A stretch of 29,762 bases of DNA from JAYEJW01 sp034716535 (GTDB lineage: Bacteria; Pseudomonadota; Gammaproteobacteria; Chromatiales; Chromatiaceae). Position 1 is the stretch's first letter; each line of letters opens with the position of its first letter. The notes beneath the pieces were generated by a model, which was given only the letters and a program-made list of their open reading frames with translations, did not search any database and had not been told where the DNA came from. Below, in pieces: positions 1 to 7,160 of the stretch. The stretch spans positions 1-29,762 of the forward strand of contig JAYEJW010000435.1 of assembly GCA_034716535.1 (NCBI GenBank). The letters are read 5' to 3'. Both the position numbers and the translations under genes were made by a program.

Positions 1-69
1 AGTTGCCACGATGTCCTCGACGAAGCGATCGATGCAGTGGGGTCCATCGAACAATGGGTGTCGAGTCAT
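1..69 (-). other. possible gene start running off the left edge
   Basis: On the minus strand an ATG at 69 opens a frame of 23 codons that is still open at the window edge. The same frame is also open for about 20 codons upstream of this ATG, so the true start is unclear. The short translation contains an aromatic and acidic stretch that reads like protein (RHPLFDGPHCIDRFVEDIVA), but I do not recognise the family. Its ATG overlaps the stop of the fragment just upstream (TGATG). It could be a real downstream gene of the tryptophan dioxygenase operon or chance. Confidence 0.25.
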
Positions 70-218
70 CACGATGCACTCGTACTCGATTGACTTGGGG
101 AGACTGATTCGTGGGGATACCTCAGGGGGTGTACATGACGGACCAAGCGGTCTTCGTCCAGCGGACCGTCCCCCATGTTGGAGAGGGCCTCGATCCAGGG
201 GCTTTCGGGCTCAGGCAT
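69..218 (-). pseudogene. possible kynureninase N-terminal remnant
   Basis: A 49-codon frame starts at an ATG that overlaps the end of the tryptophan dioxygenase gene and stops at 71–69. Its first 32 or so residues, ending in RLVRHVHPL, look to me like the N-terminus of kynureninase-like class V aminotransferases, where a similar HVxPLFSR stretch precedes the cofactor-binding core. After that the frame turns into low-complexity Ser-rich sequence and stops. Kynureninase would be the expected partner of tryptophan 2,3-dioxygenase, so the position supports the reading. The similarity is from memory and short. It could equally be a chance ORF. Confidence 0.3.
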
Positions 219-1002
219 CGATCTGGGTCCGCACGTCCAGCAGCTCGGGGAAGAATCGCTGCTCCAGCGTCTTCTGCAGGTAGGATACGCCGCTGGTTCC
301 GCCGGTTCCGGGCTTGTAACCGATGATGCGCTCCACAGTCTTCACGTGCCTGAAGCGCCAGAGCTGAAAGTGCTCTTCCAGATCAACCAGTCTTTCGCAC
401 AAGGCGTACTGGCGCCAGTACCGATGGGGATTCTCGTAGATTCGTTTGTAGGTCGAAACCAGCTCCGGATGGCGCCGATAGGGCTGCGACCAGTCTCGTT
501 CCAGGCAATCCGGCGGTACAGGGAAGCCCGCGCGGTGGAGGTGGCTCAGGAACTCGTCATAGAGTCCCGGACGCTCGAGCAGGTTTTCAAGCTCCGAGTA
601 CGCCGCCGAGTCGGGCTCGAACAGGTCGAGCATGGCTCGGTACTTGTTTCCCAATATGAATTCGATAGCCCGGTACTGAAACGACTGCAGTCCGGATGCC
701 TGCCCGAGCACGTGGCGGAAGGTGGCGTATTCGCTGGGTGTCAGGGTCTCCAGCACGCCCCACTGGTCGAAAAGCAGTCGCTGGATACCGCGCACCCGGG
801 CAAGCGCCTTCAGGCAGGGGTCCAAGCGATCGCTGCGGATGTGTCTGAGCGTGGCCTTCAACTCGTGCAGGATCAGCTTCATCCAGAGCTCGGTGACCTG
901 GTGCTGGACGATGAACAGCATTTCATCGTGATAAGGCGGATCACTCAGGGGTTGCTGGGCGCCGAGTATCTGATCCAGACGCAAATAGTCAACATAGGTC
1001 AT
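211..1002 (-). CDS. kynA: tryptophan 2,3-dioxygenase
   Basis: This cytosolic heme enzyme opens the indole ring of L-tryptophan with O2 to give N-formylkynurenine, the first step of the kynurenine pathway. The 263-residue protein carries the bacterial TDO signature throughout. It has the distal His34 in IVQHQVTELW, the substrate-binding Tyr92 and Arg96 in SEYATFR, the proximal heme ligand His219 in LWRFRHVKTV, and the GTGGTSGV loop at 232–239. I chose the ATG at 1002 because the preceding residues would be unlike the family and TYVDYLRLDQ aligns with the usual N-terminal helix. No good ribosome binding site precedes it. The frame is open upstream, and an ATG at 1203 with AAGG a few bases before it would add 67 residues. 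A possible kynureninase stump follows directly downstream. A second Trp-cleaving enzyme (IDO) lies about 2.3 kb away. Confidence 0.93.
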   Translation of the reverse strand: MTYVDYLRLDQILGAQQPLSDPPYHDEMLFIVQHQVTELWMKLILHELKATLRHIRSDRLDPCLKALARVRGIQRLLFDQWGVLETLTPSEYATFRHVLGQASGLQSFQYRAIEFILGNKYRAMLDLFEPDSAAYSELENLLERPGLYDEFLSHLHRAGFPVPPDCLERDWSQPYRRHPELVSTYKRIYENPHRYWRQYALCERLVDLEEHFQLWRFRHVKTVERIIGYKPGTGGTSGVSYLQKTLEQRFFPELLDVRTQIDA

Positions 1003-1471
1003 AGGGTTTCTTGAAATGCCGCTTGGGGCGGATTCCCGTTGAAAGTTAGACAGGCGGGCAGGGCTGATTATCCTGGTCCGGTCCGCCGACGACTGCGAAG
1101 CGATCGCTGCCAATTCCGGCGCAACGAGGGCCGGAAGCCGGCGGTCGTCGAGGTCGACGAGTGCCGGGATTTCCCCATTTTTTTCCTCAGAACTAACGGT
1201 CATCGAACCTTGACTGTGTAAAACCCAAGTACAATACTCAGAAATAGCAGAGCGTCCAAGGCGGCCCGGTTCGTAAGCCATATGCTTTGCACGCAGGACG
1301 TGCGAGATCGGCACCTTGCTGACGAGCCATGGGCCGATCTGAATCTGTTTGTGCGAAAATCTTTTGTTTCACGGTCTGGACGCGCAGAGGGTGCAGGCCG
1401 AAGGAAGCGCCCTCCGGGTCGACAACGTCGACCATCCAGCAGGTTAATCGCGAACGAAGGAGGATTGAGAG
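1003..1471. other. divergent intergenic region between kynA and the 69-aa gene
   Basis: If kynA starts at 1002, these 469 bases hold no gene. On the minus strand the kynA frame stays open back to 1314, so the part from 1003 to 1203 may instead be its N-terminus. The rest holds a candidate plus-strand promoter at 1210–1238. I saw no convincing plus-strand gene, RNA or repeat here. Confidence 0.5.
1210..1238 (+). promoter_or_regulatory. candidate sigma-70 promoter for the 69-aa gene / fdxA
   Basis: TTGACT (1210–1215) and AATACT (1233–1238) are separated by 17 bases. This is a good -35 box and a fair -10 box pointing toward the plus-strand genes. The leader to the ATG at 1472 would be about 230 bases. 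It sits just upstream of the alternative kynA start on the other strand. Confidence 0.4.
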
Positions 1472-1681
1472 ATGGTCATCCGTACAACGACCGATCCCAT
1501 CACGCTGCACGATGTCCCTAATCCGGAAGAGCATCCGTACCTGTTCGAAGGGGATAAGGAGAACGGACTGCTTATCTACTTCGAGTCCGAGGAAACGCGG
1601 CGGATGTATCAGGAGATGGAAATGGAGGACCGGAAGGTGGTTCAGGGGGATTCGACCGAGGACTATGTCGCAGAGGGTTGA
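1472..1681 (+). CDS. small acidic protein of unknown function
   Basis: This is a 69-residue protein I do not recognise. Translation is well supported: a textbook AAGGAGG ribosome binding site sits 11 bases before the ATG (1458–1464), and the coding sequence is free of odd codons. The product is strongly acidic and polar, with a DVPNPEEHPYLFEGD stretch near residues 14–28 and a negatively charged C-terminal third. It has no signal peptide, membrane segment or cysteine pair, so it is probably cytosolic. It lies about 200 bases upstream of the ferredoxin gene fdxA on the same strand, which may mean co-transcription, but the gap is long. No function can be assigned. Confidence 0.75.
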   Translation: MVIRTTTDPITLHDVPNPEEHPYLFEGDKENGLLIYFESEETRRMYQEMEMEDRKVVQGDSTEDYVAEG

Positions 1682-1882
1682 TCGGATCGGCGAGCAGGAG
1701 GCCGAGGCAAGCGCTGACGCACGCCATCCCGGCAATGTCAGCGCAGGGCCTACGAAAGCGGCGGCCTACGAATCCGTTATTTTCAGCCGTGGCCGGCCGG
1801 CTGAAGATGGCGATGCATCCGTATAGCTCGGAAACGCGGAAGAGATCTGCGGTTTCTCCGATGCAGGTCATGAGAGCATAAG

Positions 1883-2206
1883 ATGGCGTTCGTCGTCACC
1901 GAAAGCTGTATCAAGTGCAAATACACCGACTGTGTAGACGTCTGCCCAGTAGACTGTTTTCACGAAGGACCGAACTTCCTGGTGATCGACCCCGAGGAGT
2001 GTATCGACTGCGCGCTTTGCGAGACGGAATGCCCGGTCGAAGCCATTTTTGGGGAAGAGGACCTTCCGGCGGGCCAGGAGGCGTTTGTGGCACTGAACGC
2101 GGAGCTTGCCGGCCAGTGGCCTGTGATCAGCCACCCGAAGCCCCCACCGGAAGACGCAAAGCAATGGGAGAACAGGGAGGGGAAGATGGCGTACCTGCAG
2201 CGCTGA
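1883..2206 (+). CDS. fdxA: 7Fe (3Fe-4S/4Fe-4S) ferredoxin FdxA
   Basis: This soluble low-potential electron carrier is of the Azotobacter ferredoxin I type. The 107 residues match the usual length. All nine expected cysteines are present at 9, 12, 17, 21, 25, 40, 43, 46 and 50. The first group with the Cys-x7-Cys spacing is typical of the [3Fe-4S] cluster, and CIDCALCETECP carries the [4Fe-4S] cluster. The long acidic C-terminal extension after residue 55 is also characteristic of FdxA. The redox partner cannot be told from the sequence. The neighbours on this strand (an acidic unknown and an AMP nucleosidase) give no clear link. Confidence 0.95.
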   Translation: MAFVVTESCIKCKYTDCVDVCPVDCFHEGPNFLVIDPEECIDCALCETECPVEAIFGEEDLPAGQEAFVALNAELAGQWPVISHPKPPPEDAKQWENREGKMAYLQR

Positions 2207-2303
2207 ACGGCAGTCACGTTCTTCGGTGGCGTATCTGTGACGCTACGAGAGATTATGTAGTGGGAGGCGTTTGGGGGACCAGGGTTCGAGGCTCCCGGAT
2301 ACG

Positions 2304-3077
2304 ATGACAGAGCGGATGCAAATCGCGCAGGATTGGTTCCCTCGATACACGGGAATGCCATTGGATCGGCTCGGTGAGTACATACTACTGACCAGCTTTC
2401 AACACTATCTCGAAAAATTCGCCGAGTGGTTTGACTGTGAAGTTCATGGTCGGGAAACCCCCATGCACGCTGCGACCAACAAAAACGGCCTGACAATGAT
2501 CCAGTTTGGGATGGGTTCGGCGAATGCCGCGACCATCATGGATCTGCTCAGTGCGCGTCGGCCGAAAGGAGTACTGCTCCTCGGGAAATGTGGTGGCCTG
2601 AAAAAATCCTCCGAGATCGGGCATTTCATCTTGCCGATCGCCGCGATCCGAGGCGAAGGGACCAGTAACGATTACTTTCCTCCCGAGGTTCCCGCCTTGC
2701 CATCGTTCAAGCTCAACAAGTTCGTATCCGAGAAAATCGTCGAGCGGGGATACGAATATCGAACCGGCGTAGTCTATACGACGAATCGGCGGCTCTGGGA
2801 ACATGACGAGCAGTTTCTCGACCGTCTCAAGCGCATGACCTGCATCGCCATCGACATGGAGACCGCCACGATCTTCATCGTCGGACACCACAACGCGATC
2901 TCACGCAGTGCTCTGTTGTTCGTATCCGACGTTCCAATCACTCCCGATGGCGTAAAAACCGGGAAATCAGATGAGCAAGTAACGAAGGAATGGTCAGATA
3001 TTCATCTCCAGATCGGGATCGATGCGATGACCGAAATTGGCGAGAAGGGAGAAAAGATCAAGCATTTCAGGTACTGA
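2304..3077 (+). CDS. amn: AMP nucleosidase, short (phosphorylase-domain only) form
   Basis: Predicted to hydrolyse AMP to adenine and ribose 5-phosphate, or to act on a related nucleotide, in the cytosol. The 257-residue protein is a single nucleoside-phosphorylase-like domain. Visible blocks are WFPRYTGMPLDRLGEYILLT near the start, FGMGSANAATIMDLL, LGKCGGLKK, AAIRGEGTSNDYFPPEVPAL, VYTTNRRLWEHDE and IDMETATIF; the last resembles the ribose-binding MET motif of the superfamily. The start is the ATG at 2304; an in-frame GTG-like extension to 2271 has no support. Enterobacterial Amn is nearly twice as long with an extra N-terminal domain. This form instead matches, block for block, the roughly 260-residue proteins I know from Bacteroidetes, which suggests transfer. 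A strong hairpin follows the stop. Confidence 0.88.
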   Translation: MTERMQIAQDWFPRYTGMPLDRLGEYILLTSFQHYLEKFAEWFDCEVHGRETPMHAATNKNGLTMIQFGMGSANAATIMDLLSARRPKGVLLLGKCGGLKKSSEIGHFILPIAAIRGEGTSNDYFPPEVPALPSFKLNKFVSEKIVERGYEYRTGVVYTTNRRLWEHDEQFLDRLKRMTCIAIDMETATIFIVGHHNAISRSALLFVSDVPITPDGVKTGKSDEQVTKEWSDIHLQIGIDAMTEIGEKGEKIKHFRY

Positions 3078-3093
3078 TGGATGAACCTCTTTT

Positions 3094-3124
3094 GCGGGCG
3101 ATGGGGTTTTCTAAACCCCCCCGC
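3094..3124 (+). terminator. strong hairpin after the AMP nucleosidase gene
   Basis: GCGGG (3094–3098) and GGGGTTT (3103–3109) pair with AAACCCC (3113–3119) and CCCGC (3120–3124) around a three-base TCT loop, leaving one four-base bulge. It lies 17 bases after the amn stop codon. No run of T follows, so it may act with Rho, protect the 3' end, or do something else. Confidence 0.4.
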
Positions 3125-3314
3125 TGTGCTGAGTTACCTCGTCAAAGGAGCGCTGAATCTGTGCGCAAGCCTGCTTCGGCGACTTCCCGGCAAGCGTCAC
3201 CCCCACCTGCTAACGAAGGTGAGAAGACCCACCCATCCAGAAGGTTACAGGATCGAGGAGTTGGGGACATTCCGACGATAGTCTTGCGCTGTGGAGCAAG
3301 CGCATTGAGCGAGG

Positions 3315-4463
3315 TCATCGCATCCACGCCCGCGTCTCGGCGATCAGCTGCTTCAGCCATTGCATATAGGGTGTACCGCCGGTACCCCGCGGATCTTGCG
3401 TCCGGCGATTGATGTACTCTTCGGCCCAGCCGTAGTGGACTTCCCGGAAGCTCGCGATCGCTTCCAACAGGCTATTGAAGACATCCTTCTCGACCCTGTC
3501 GCGAAACGAGGGCATGGATTCTACATCCTCGATCAGGTCCCGGTGTTCAGCTGGCATATAGCGGCGCATGTCAGCAAGGTGTTCGGTCAAGAGGGAGCTT
3601 CGGTGGGGTATTTTCATTAGTGCCACAAGTACCGGCATGATGCTGCTTTGGGCGCCCGTCTCGCCGCGGAAGCTGATCGGTTGGCGATTCACCCCTTCGT
3701 ACACCACGTTCTCGAAATAGCGGATGTAGGGGCGGAACCTCTTGTAGTAGAGGCGAGGATCCATTTTCTCCGGGATCCGCCTCAGGACCCGGACCTGATC
3801 CCAGATCGCCGCGGCTATGTCCTCAAGCGCCTGATTGAGCTCCGCTTCCTCCGGGCGCGGGAGGTCGCGTTGGATGCGCGCAATGGCGTCCAGGATACGT
3901 GCGGCAATGGCCTCGATCTCGACGTGCACGAGGATGAACCAGTGTTCGTCATATAGATGAACGAAGTTCTGAATGGTGTCGATGTTGCCCAGCGCAACGG
4001 GGCCCCCCTTATCGAAGCGCTTCCAGTTGTAGAGGGCGTAGGCGTCGTAGCTCAGGACCGGGGGGCGGTTCAGCAACCTGCAAACCCTGCACAAGGGCTG
4101 GGCAATGTTCGAAGGCAGCAGATTGGTCGGTGCCTGGCCCAGCTGGTTGATATACGCGGACGCGAGAAAACCCACGCGGAGATAGTAGAGCCTGAGCTGC
4201 GGAAGAACCTCGGGATGCGGACGCGTTTCGGGCAGAGGAGGGATCTTCAGGCGGCGGACATAGGCCCTAAAGTCATCCTTTTGCAACAAACTGGGCAGGT
4301 TGCGACCGACCTCGTCCAGCATCGACAACCCGGAATCGGGATCGAAGGCGACCGGCGGGTCGTATTCGGGCAGAAAACCCCGCTTGCGGTAGTTCCGGCT
4401 CAACAGGACCGGTCGATCGCTACTTTCGGCCGGCAATCTGTCTGCGCTGGGTTTCCAGACCAT
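3315..4463 (-). CDS. indoleamine 2,3-dioxygenase (IDO) family heme enzyme
   Basis: Predicted heme dioxygenase cleaving the indole ring of tryptophan or a related indoleamine. The 382 residues cover the whole IDO fold and are strikingly close to animal IDO: RPPVLSYDAYALYNWK (133–148), SFRGETGAQSSI (264–275), DMRRYMPAEHR (298–308), the proximal heme-ligand region SFREVHYGW with His343, and the substrate loop GTGGTPYM (360–367). It is clearly IDO rather than TDO. The ATG at 4463 lies 44 bases inside the upstream di-iron oxygenase gene, so the two are probably translationally linked; a start slightly further in is possible. Bacterial IDO is uncommon, and kynA is nearby, so a distinct substrate or a biosynthetic role with the adjacent oxygenase is plausible but unproven. 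Confidence 0.9.
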   Translation of the reverse strand: MVWKPSADRLPAESSDRPVLLSRNYRKRGFLPEYDPPVAFDPDSGLSMLDEVGRNLPSLLQKDDFRAYVRRLKIPPLPETRPHPEVLPQLRLYYLRVGFLASAYINQLGQAPTNLLPSNIAQPLCRVCRLLNRPPVLSYDAYALYNWKRFDKGGPVALGNIDTIQNFVHLYDEHWFILVHVEIEAIAARILDAIARIQRDLPRPEEAELNQALEDIAAAIWDQVRVLRRIPEKMDPRLYYKRFRPYIRYFENVVYEGVNRQPISFRGETGAQSSIMPVLVALMKIPHRSSLLTEHLADMRRYMPAEHRDLIEDVESMPSFRDRVEKDVFNSLLEAIASFREVHYGWAEEYINRRTQDPRGTGGTPYMQWLKQLIAETRAWMR

Positions 4464-5361
4464 GCCAGAATACCATCACGCCATCGAGCATCTCGTTTCC
4501 GTTTGCGACGAACCTGTCCTCGTCAAGCGGGGTTGAAAAGTAGAGCGCCTCCAGCTCTTCCTGGGTGTGCTGGGCGTGCTGCGCTTCCAGGCGGCTGTGC
4601 CAAGTGAAGAATCCCAAGGGCAGATCGGCGCCCGTTCGCCGGTTGAATCCTCCCAAGCCTTCGATGAGCTCATTCCAGAATCCGGCGGCAGCCCAGTTTT
4701 CTACCGCGTAGCTGGCCGCTTGCGACACCGCGTAGTCCTCACTCCCATACAGCCGGGCGAGCTCGTCGCAGAAATGCTGGGTGCTTGCGGTCCCGTGACG
4801 GGTCTTTCCGACATCGCCGAATCCAAGGCCCAGCCCGGAGGCAATCTGAAGCAACCACTCTAAATGGCCTGCGCGGAAATGGAACACGCCTCCCTCGACG
4901 GAGCCCTCGGTGGATACCAATTCGGCATCGTAAGCATCTTCCGTTGAGTCGAAGCCGCCTTTGGGTGTTTTCCCCTTGGAGTTGAAAACGACGCCGATCT
5001 CGTTGGCCAGAATCTCTTTGGACGCCCTCATCTCTTCCAGCGTTTCGGCGTTGATCATTTTCAGGAGCTGCGCCACGAGGAATCGGTTGGAGAACACGGA
5101 GAACTGAACAATGAACGATTTGACCTGCTCGAATGACTGTTCTCCCTTCCGGAACCAGGCCGTATAGGGATTGGCTGTGATCACAGGATGTTGCAGCAGC
5201 TCGGCGTTGATGCGGTCTTGGAAGGCAAGAAATCGGTGCGCCCTCGGTAGCGAGTAGCCGCGGCGTTGATCGGCGACCGACCGCAACGATGGCGTGCTGA
5301 GACCCTCCAGATGCCGTTTGTGGGCAAACTGATCGAGTTGGAGAGTCGTTGGGTCACTCAT
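4420..5361 (-). CDS. heme-oxygenase-like di-iron oxygenase (HDO family)
   Basis: This 313-residue soluble all-helical protein is predicted to be of the heme-oxygenase-like di-iron oxidase family (relatives: CADD, UndA, the central domain of SznF). The family motif can be traced. Glu121 (LANEIGVV), His161 or His166 (VFHFRAGHLEW) and Glu221 (YAVENWAA) are followed by the diagnostic H-x3-D/E-x2-H pattern as His255, Glu259 and His262 (WHSRLEAQH). Glu rather than the more usual Asp fills the fifth position. The spacings fit SznF-type enzymes. I start at ATG 5361 rather than the TTG two codons upstream. It overlaps the IDO gene, which implies a common substrate or pathway. It follows the tyrosine degradation operon on the same strand after a 174-base gap. 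The substrate is unknown. Confidence 0.8.
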   Translation of the reverse strand: MSDPTTLQLDQFAHKRHLEGLSTPSLRSVADQRRGYSLPRAHRFLAFQDRINAELLQHPVITANPYTAWFRKGEQSFEQVKSFIVQFSVFSNRFLVAQLLKMINAETLEEMRASKEILANEIGVVFNSKGKTPKGGFDSTEDAYDAELVSTEGSVEGGVFHFRAGHLEWLLQIASGLGLGFGDVGKTRHGTASTQHFCDELARLYGSEDYAVSQAASYAVENWAAAGFWNELIEGLGGFNRRTGADLPLGFFTWHSRLEAQHAQHTQEELEALYFSTPLDEDRFVANGNEMLDGVMVFWHGLETQRRQIAGRK

Positions 5362-5535
5362 GTTCAAGAGGCCGATGAAAACAGGATCTCGCAGGCCACG
5401 CCTACGTTTGGTTAGACATTCCGGATATGGGGGCGGTTCGGGCAGACTGCGCGGTGTTCCGGGGCGCCCACCCCCGGCAGGCGGACCCTGATCCTCTTAG
5501 CGCTTTCCGAGGCGCCTGCCGGCCTGCTTGAGCGA

Positions 5536-6189
5536 CTATTCTGCGTCCGGCTGATTTTCCGGAGCGGCGTCACGAAATGCCTTGATCCGCCCACAGTCTT
5601 CCGCGATACGGCACAAGGTCGGGAACGCCTCCAATGGAACATCGAAGCGTCGGGCGTTGAATACCTGCGGTACCAGGCAGGCATCGGCGAGGGTCGGCCG
5701 GCCGCCCTGGCAGAACTGGCCGGTACCTGCATCGGTTGCCAGCAGCGCCTCAAAGGCCTGGAATCCCTCGCGGATCCAATGCCGGTACCAGGCCAGCCAC
5801 TGCGATTCGTCGTGGCCGAGGCGTTCCTTGACATAGTCGCGTACGCGCAGGTTGTTAAGGGGGTGGATATCGCAGGCGACGATCTGACTGAGGGCGCGAA
5901 CCCGGGCACGGGCGGCGGCGGATGGCGGCAACAAGGGGGGATCGGGGTAGCGCTCCTCCAGGTACTCGATGATGGCCAGGGACTGGGTGTGCACCTGTCC
6001 GTCGTCCACCAGCGCGGGGATCAGCCCCTGCGGGTTCAGGGCGAGGTATTCAGGGCTGAAGTTCTCTCCTCCGTCCCTCAAGAGATGCACAGGTCGGGTT
6101 TCGTAATCCAGCCCCTTGAGGTGGAGGGAAATCCGCACCCGGTAGGCCGCGGAGCTGCGGAAATAGCTGTAGAGCACTAGGCCGGGCAC
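5536..6189 (-). CDS. maiA: maleylacetoacetate isomerase (zeta-class GST)
   Basis: A glutathione-dependent cytosolic enzyme that converts maleylacetoacetate to fumarylacetoacetate in tyrosine breakdown. The 217 residues match the zeta-class glutathione transferase layout. A thioredoxin-like N-domain carries the catalytic SSAAYRVRI motif (12–20), followed by NPQGLIPAL, the glutathione-binding QSLAIIEYLEERYP, and the helical C-domain with DIHPLNNLRV and the N-capping TLADACLVPQ. Its ATG overlaps the end of fahA by 13 bases, so the two are translationally coupled. It is the last gene of the tyrosine block. A GC-rich hairpin (5459–5477) lies after it, but without a T run. Confidence 0.95.
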   Translation of the reverse strand: MPGLVLYSYFRSSAAYRVRISLHLKGLDYETRPVHLLRDGGENFSPEYLALNPQGLIPALVDDGQVHTQSLAIIEYLEERYPDPPLLPPSAAARARVRALSQIVACDIHPLNNLRVRDYVKERLGHDESQWLAWYRHWIREGFQAFEALLATDAGTGQFCQGGRPTLADACLVPQVFNARRFDVPLEAFPTLCRIAEDCGRIKAFRDAAPENQPDAE

Positions 6190-7160
6190 GGCTGGACCTC
6201 CTGCTCGATGGCGCCGAACAGGGGACCTCCCTCCCGGTCCCGCATCTCGATCCGAACGCGGTCGCCAAAGCGGAGAAATGGGGTTTCCGCCCGCCCGGTC
6301 TCAAGAATCTCAAGCATCCGTCGCTCAAGGATACAGGAACATCCGCTCGCGAGGTCTCCGTTGGACACGGTACCCGAACCGATGATGGTACCTGCGGCCA
6401 GCGCCCGGGTTCGAGCGGCGTGGCTGATCAGGGAGCGAAAGTCGAACTGCAGGTCCTCCGCGGCGTTCGGATGCCCGAAGGATCTGCCATTCAATGAGGT
6501 CAACAGCGGCAGGTTCACCTTCCCGCCGTCCCAGCTGGTACCCAGCTCGTCGGCCGTGACCGCCACAGGCGAGAAGCTGCTCGCCGGTTTGCCCTGCAGG
6601 AATCCGAAGCCCTTGGCGAGCTCCTCGGGGATCAGGTTGCGCAGGGACAGGTCGTTGACAAGCATCAGCAGCCGGATATGGTTCCCCGCCTCCGCGGCCG
6701 TCGTACCCAGAGGCACGTCGTCGGTCACGACGGCCACTTCCGCCTCGAAGTCCGCGCCCCAGGACTCGTCGGGCAGGCAGATCGGATCCCTCGGACCCAG
6801 AAACCCGTCGGACCCGCCCTGGTACATGAGGGGGTCGCGCAGTAGGTTCGGCGGCATCCGCGCGCCGCGGGCCCGGCGTACCCGTTCCACATGACTGAGA
6901 TAAGCGCTGCCATCCAGCCACTGGTAGGCGCGCGGCAGGGGCGCAGCGAGGACGGCGGTATCCATTGGGCGGCCGCGTATGCGCCCGGCATTCAGATCCG
7001 CGTAGACGGGCTCCAATCCGGGGCTCAGCGCCTGCCAGTCATCCAGGAGGGCCTGCAGATGGTCGGCACAATCCGGGACCTCCAGCATGCGTTCGAGGTC
7101 GCGGCTGACCAAGACCAGGGTGCCGTCCCGGGACTCGGATTTCAGGGAGGCGAATTTCAT
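6177..7160 (-). CDS. fahA: fumarylacetoacetate hydrolase
   Basis: Hydrolyses fumarylacetoacetate to fumarate and acetoacetate, the final step of tyrosine degradation. The 327-residue protein has the FAH fold with the metal-binding acidic residues in WGADFEAEVAVVTDDVP, then NDLSLRNLIPEELAKGFGFLQGKPASS, and the C-terminal GTIIGSGTVSNGD block before a short barrel end. The start is the ATG at 7160, which overlaps the hmgA stop as ATGA; a longer in-frame start at 7199 would lie inside hmgA and is not needed. It is coupled to maiA downstream. All residues I would expect in the family are visible and the length is normal for the bacterial class of about 330 residues. Confidence 0.95.
   Translation of the reverse strand: MKFASLKSESRDGTLVLVSRDLERMLEVPDCADHLQALLDDWQALSPGLEPVYADLNAGRIRGRPMDTAVLAAPLPRAYQWLDGSAYLSHVERVRRARGARMPPNLLRDPLMYQGGSDGFLGPRDPICLPDESWGADFEAEVAVVTDDVPLGTTAAEAGNHIRLLMLVNDLSLRNLIPEELAKGFGFLQGKPASSFSPVAVTADELGTSWDGGKVNLPLLTSLNGRSFGHPNAAEDLQFDFRSLISHAARTRALAAGTIIGSGTVSNGDLASGCSCILERRMLEILETGRAETPFLRFGDRVRIEMRDREGGPLFGAIEQEVQPCPA

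Noticed and set aside
3081..3281. 66-residue plus-strand frame in the gap after amn
   Set aside because: No ribosome binding site, no family resemblance, and it runs through the strong hairpin.
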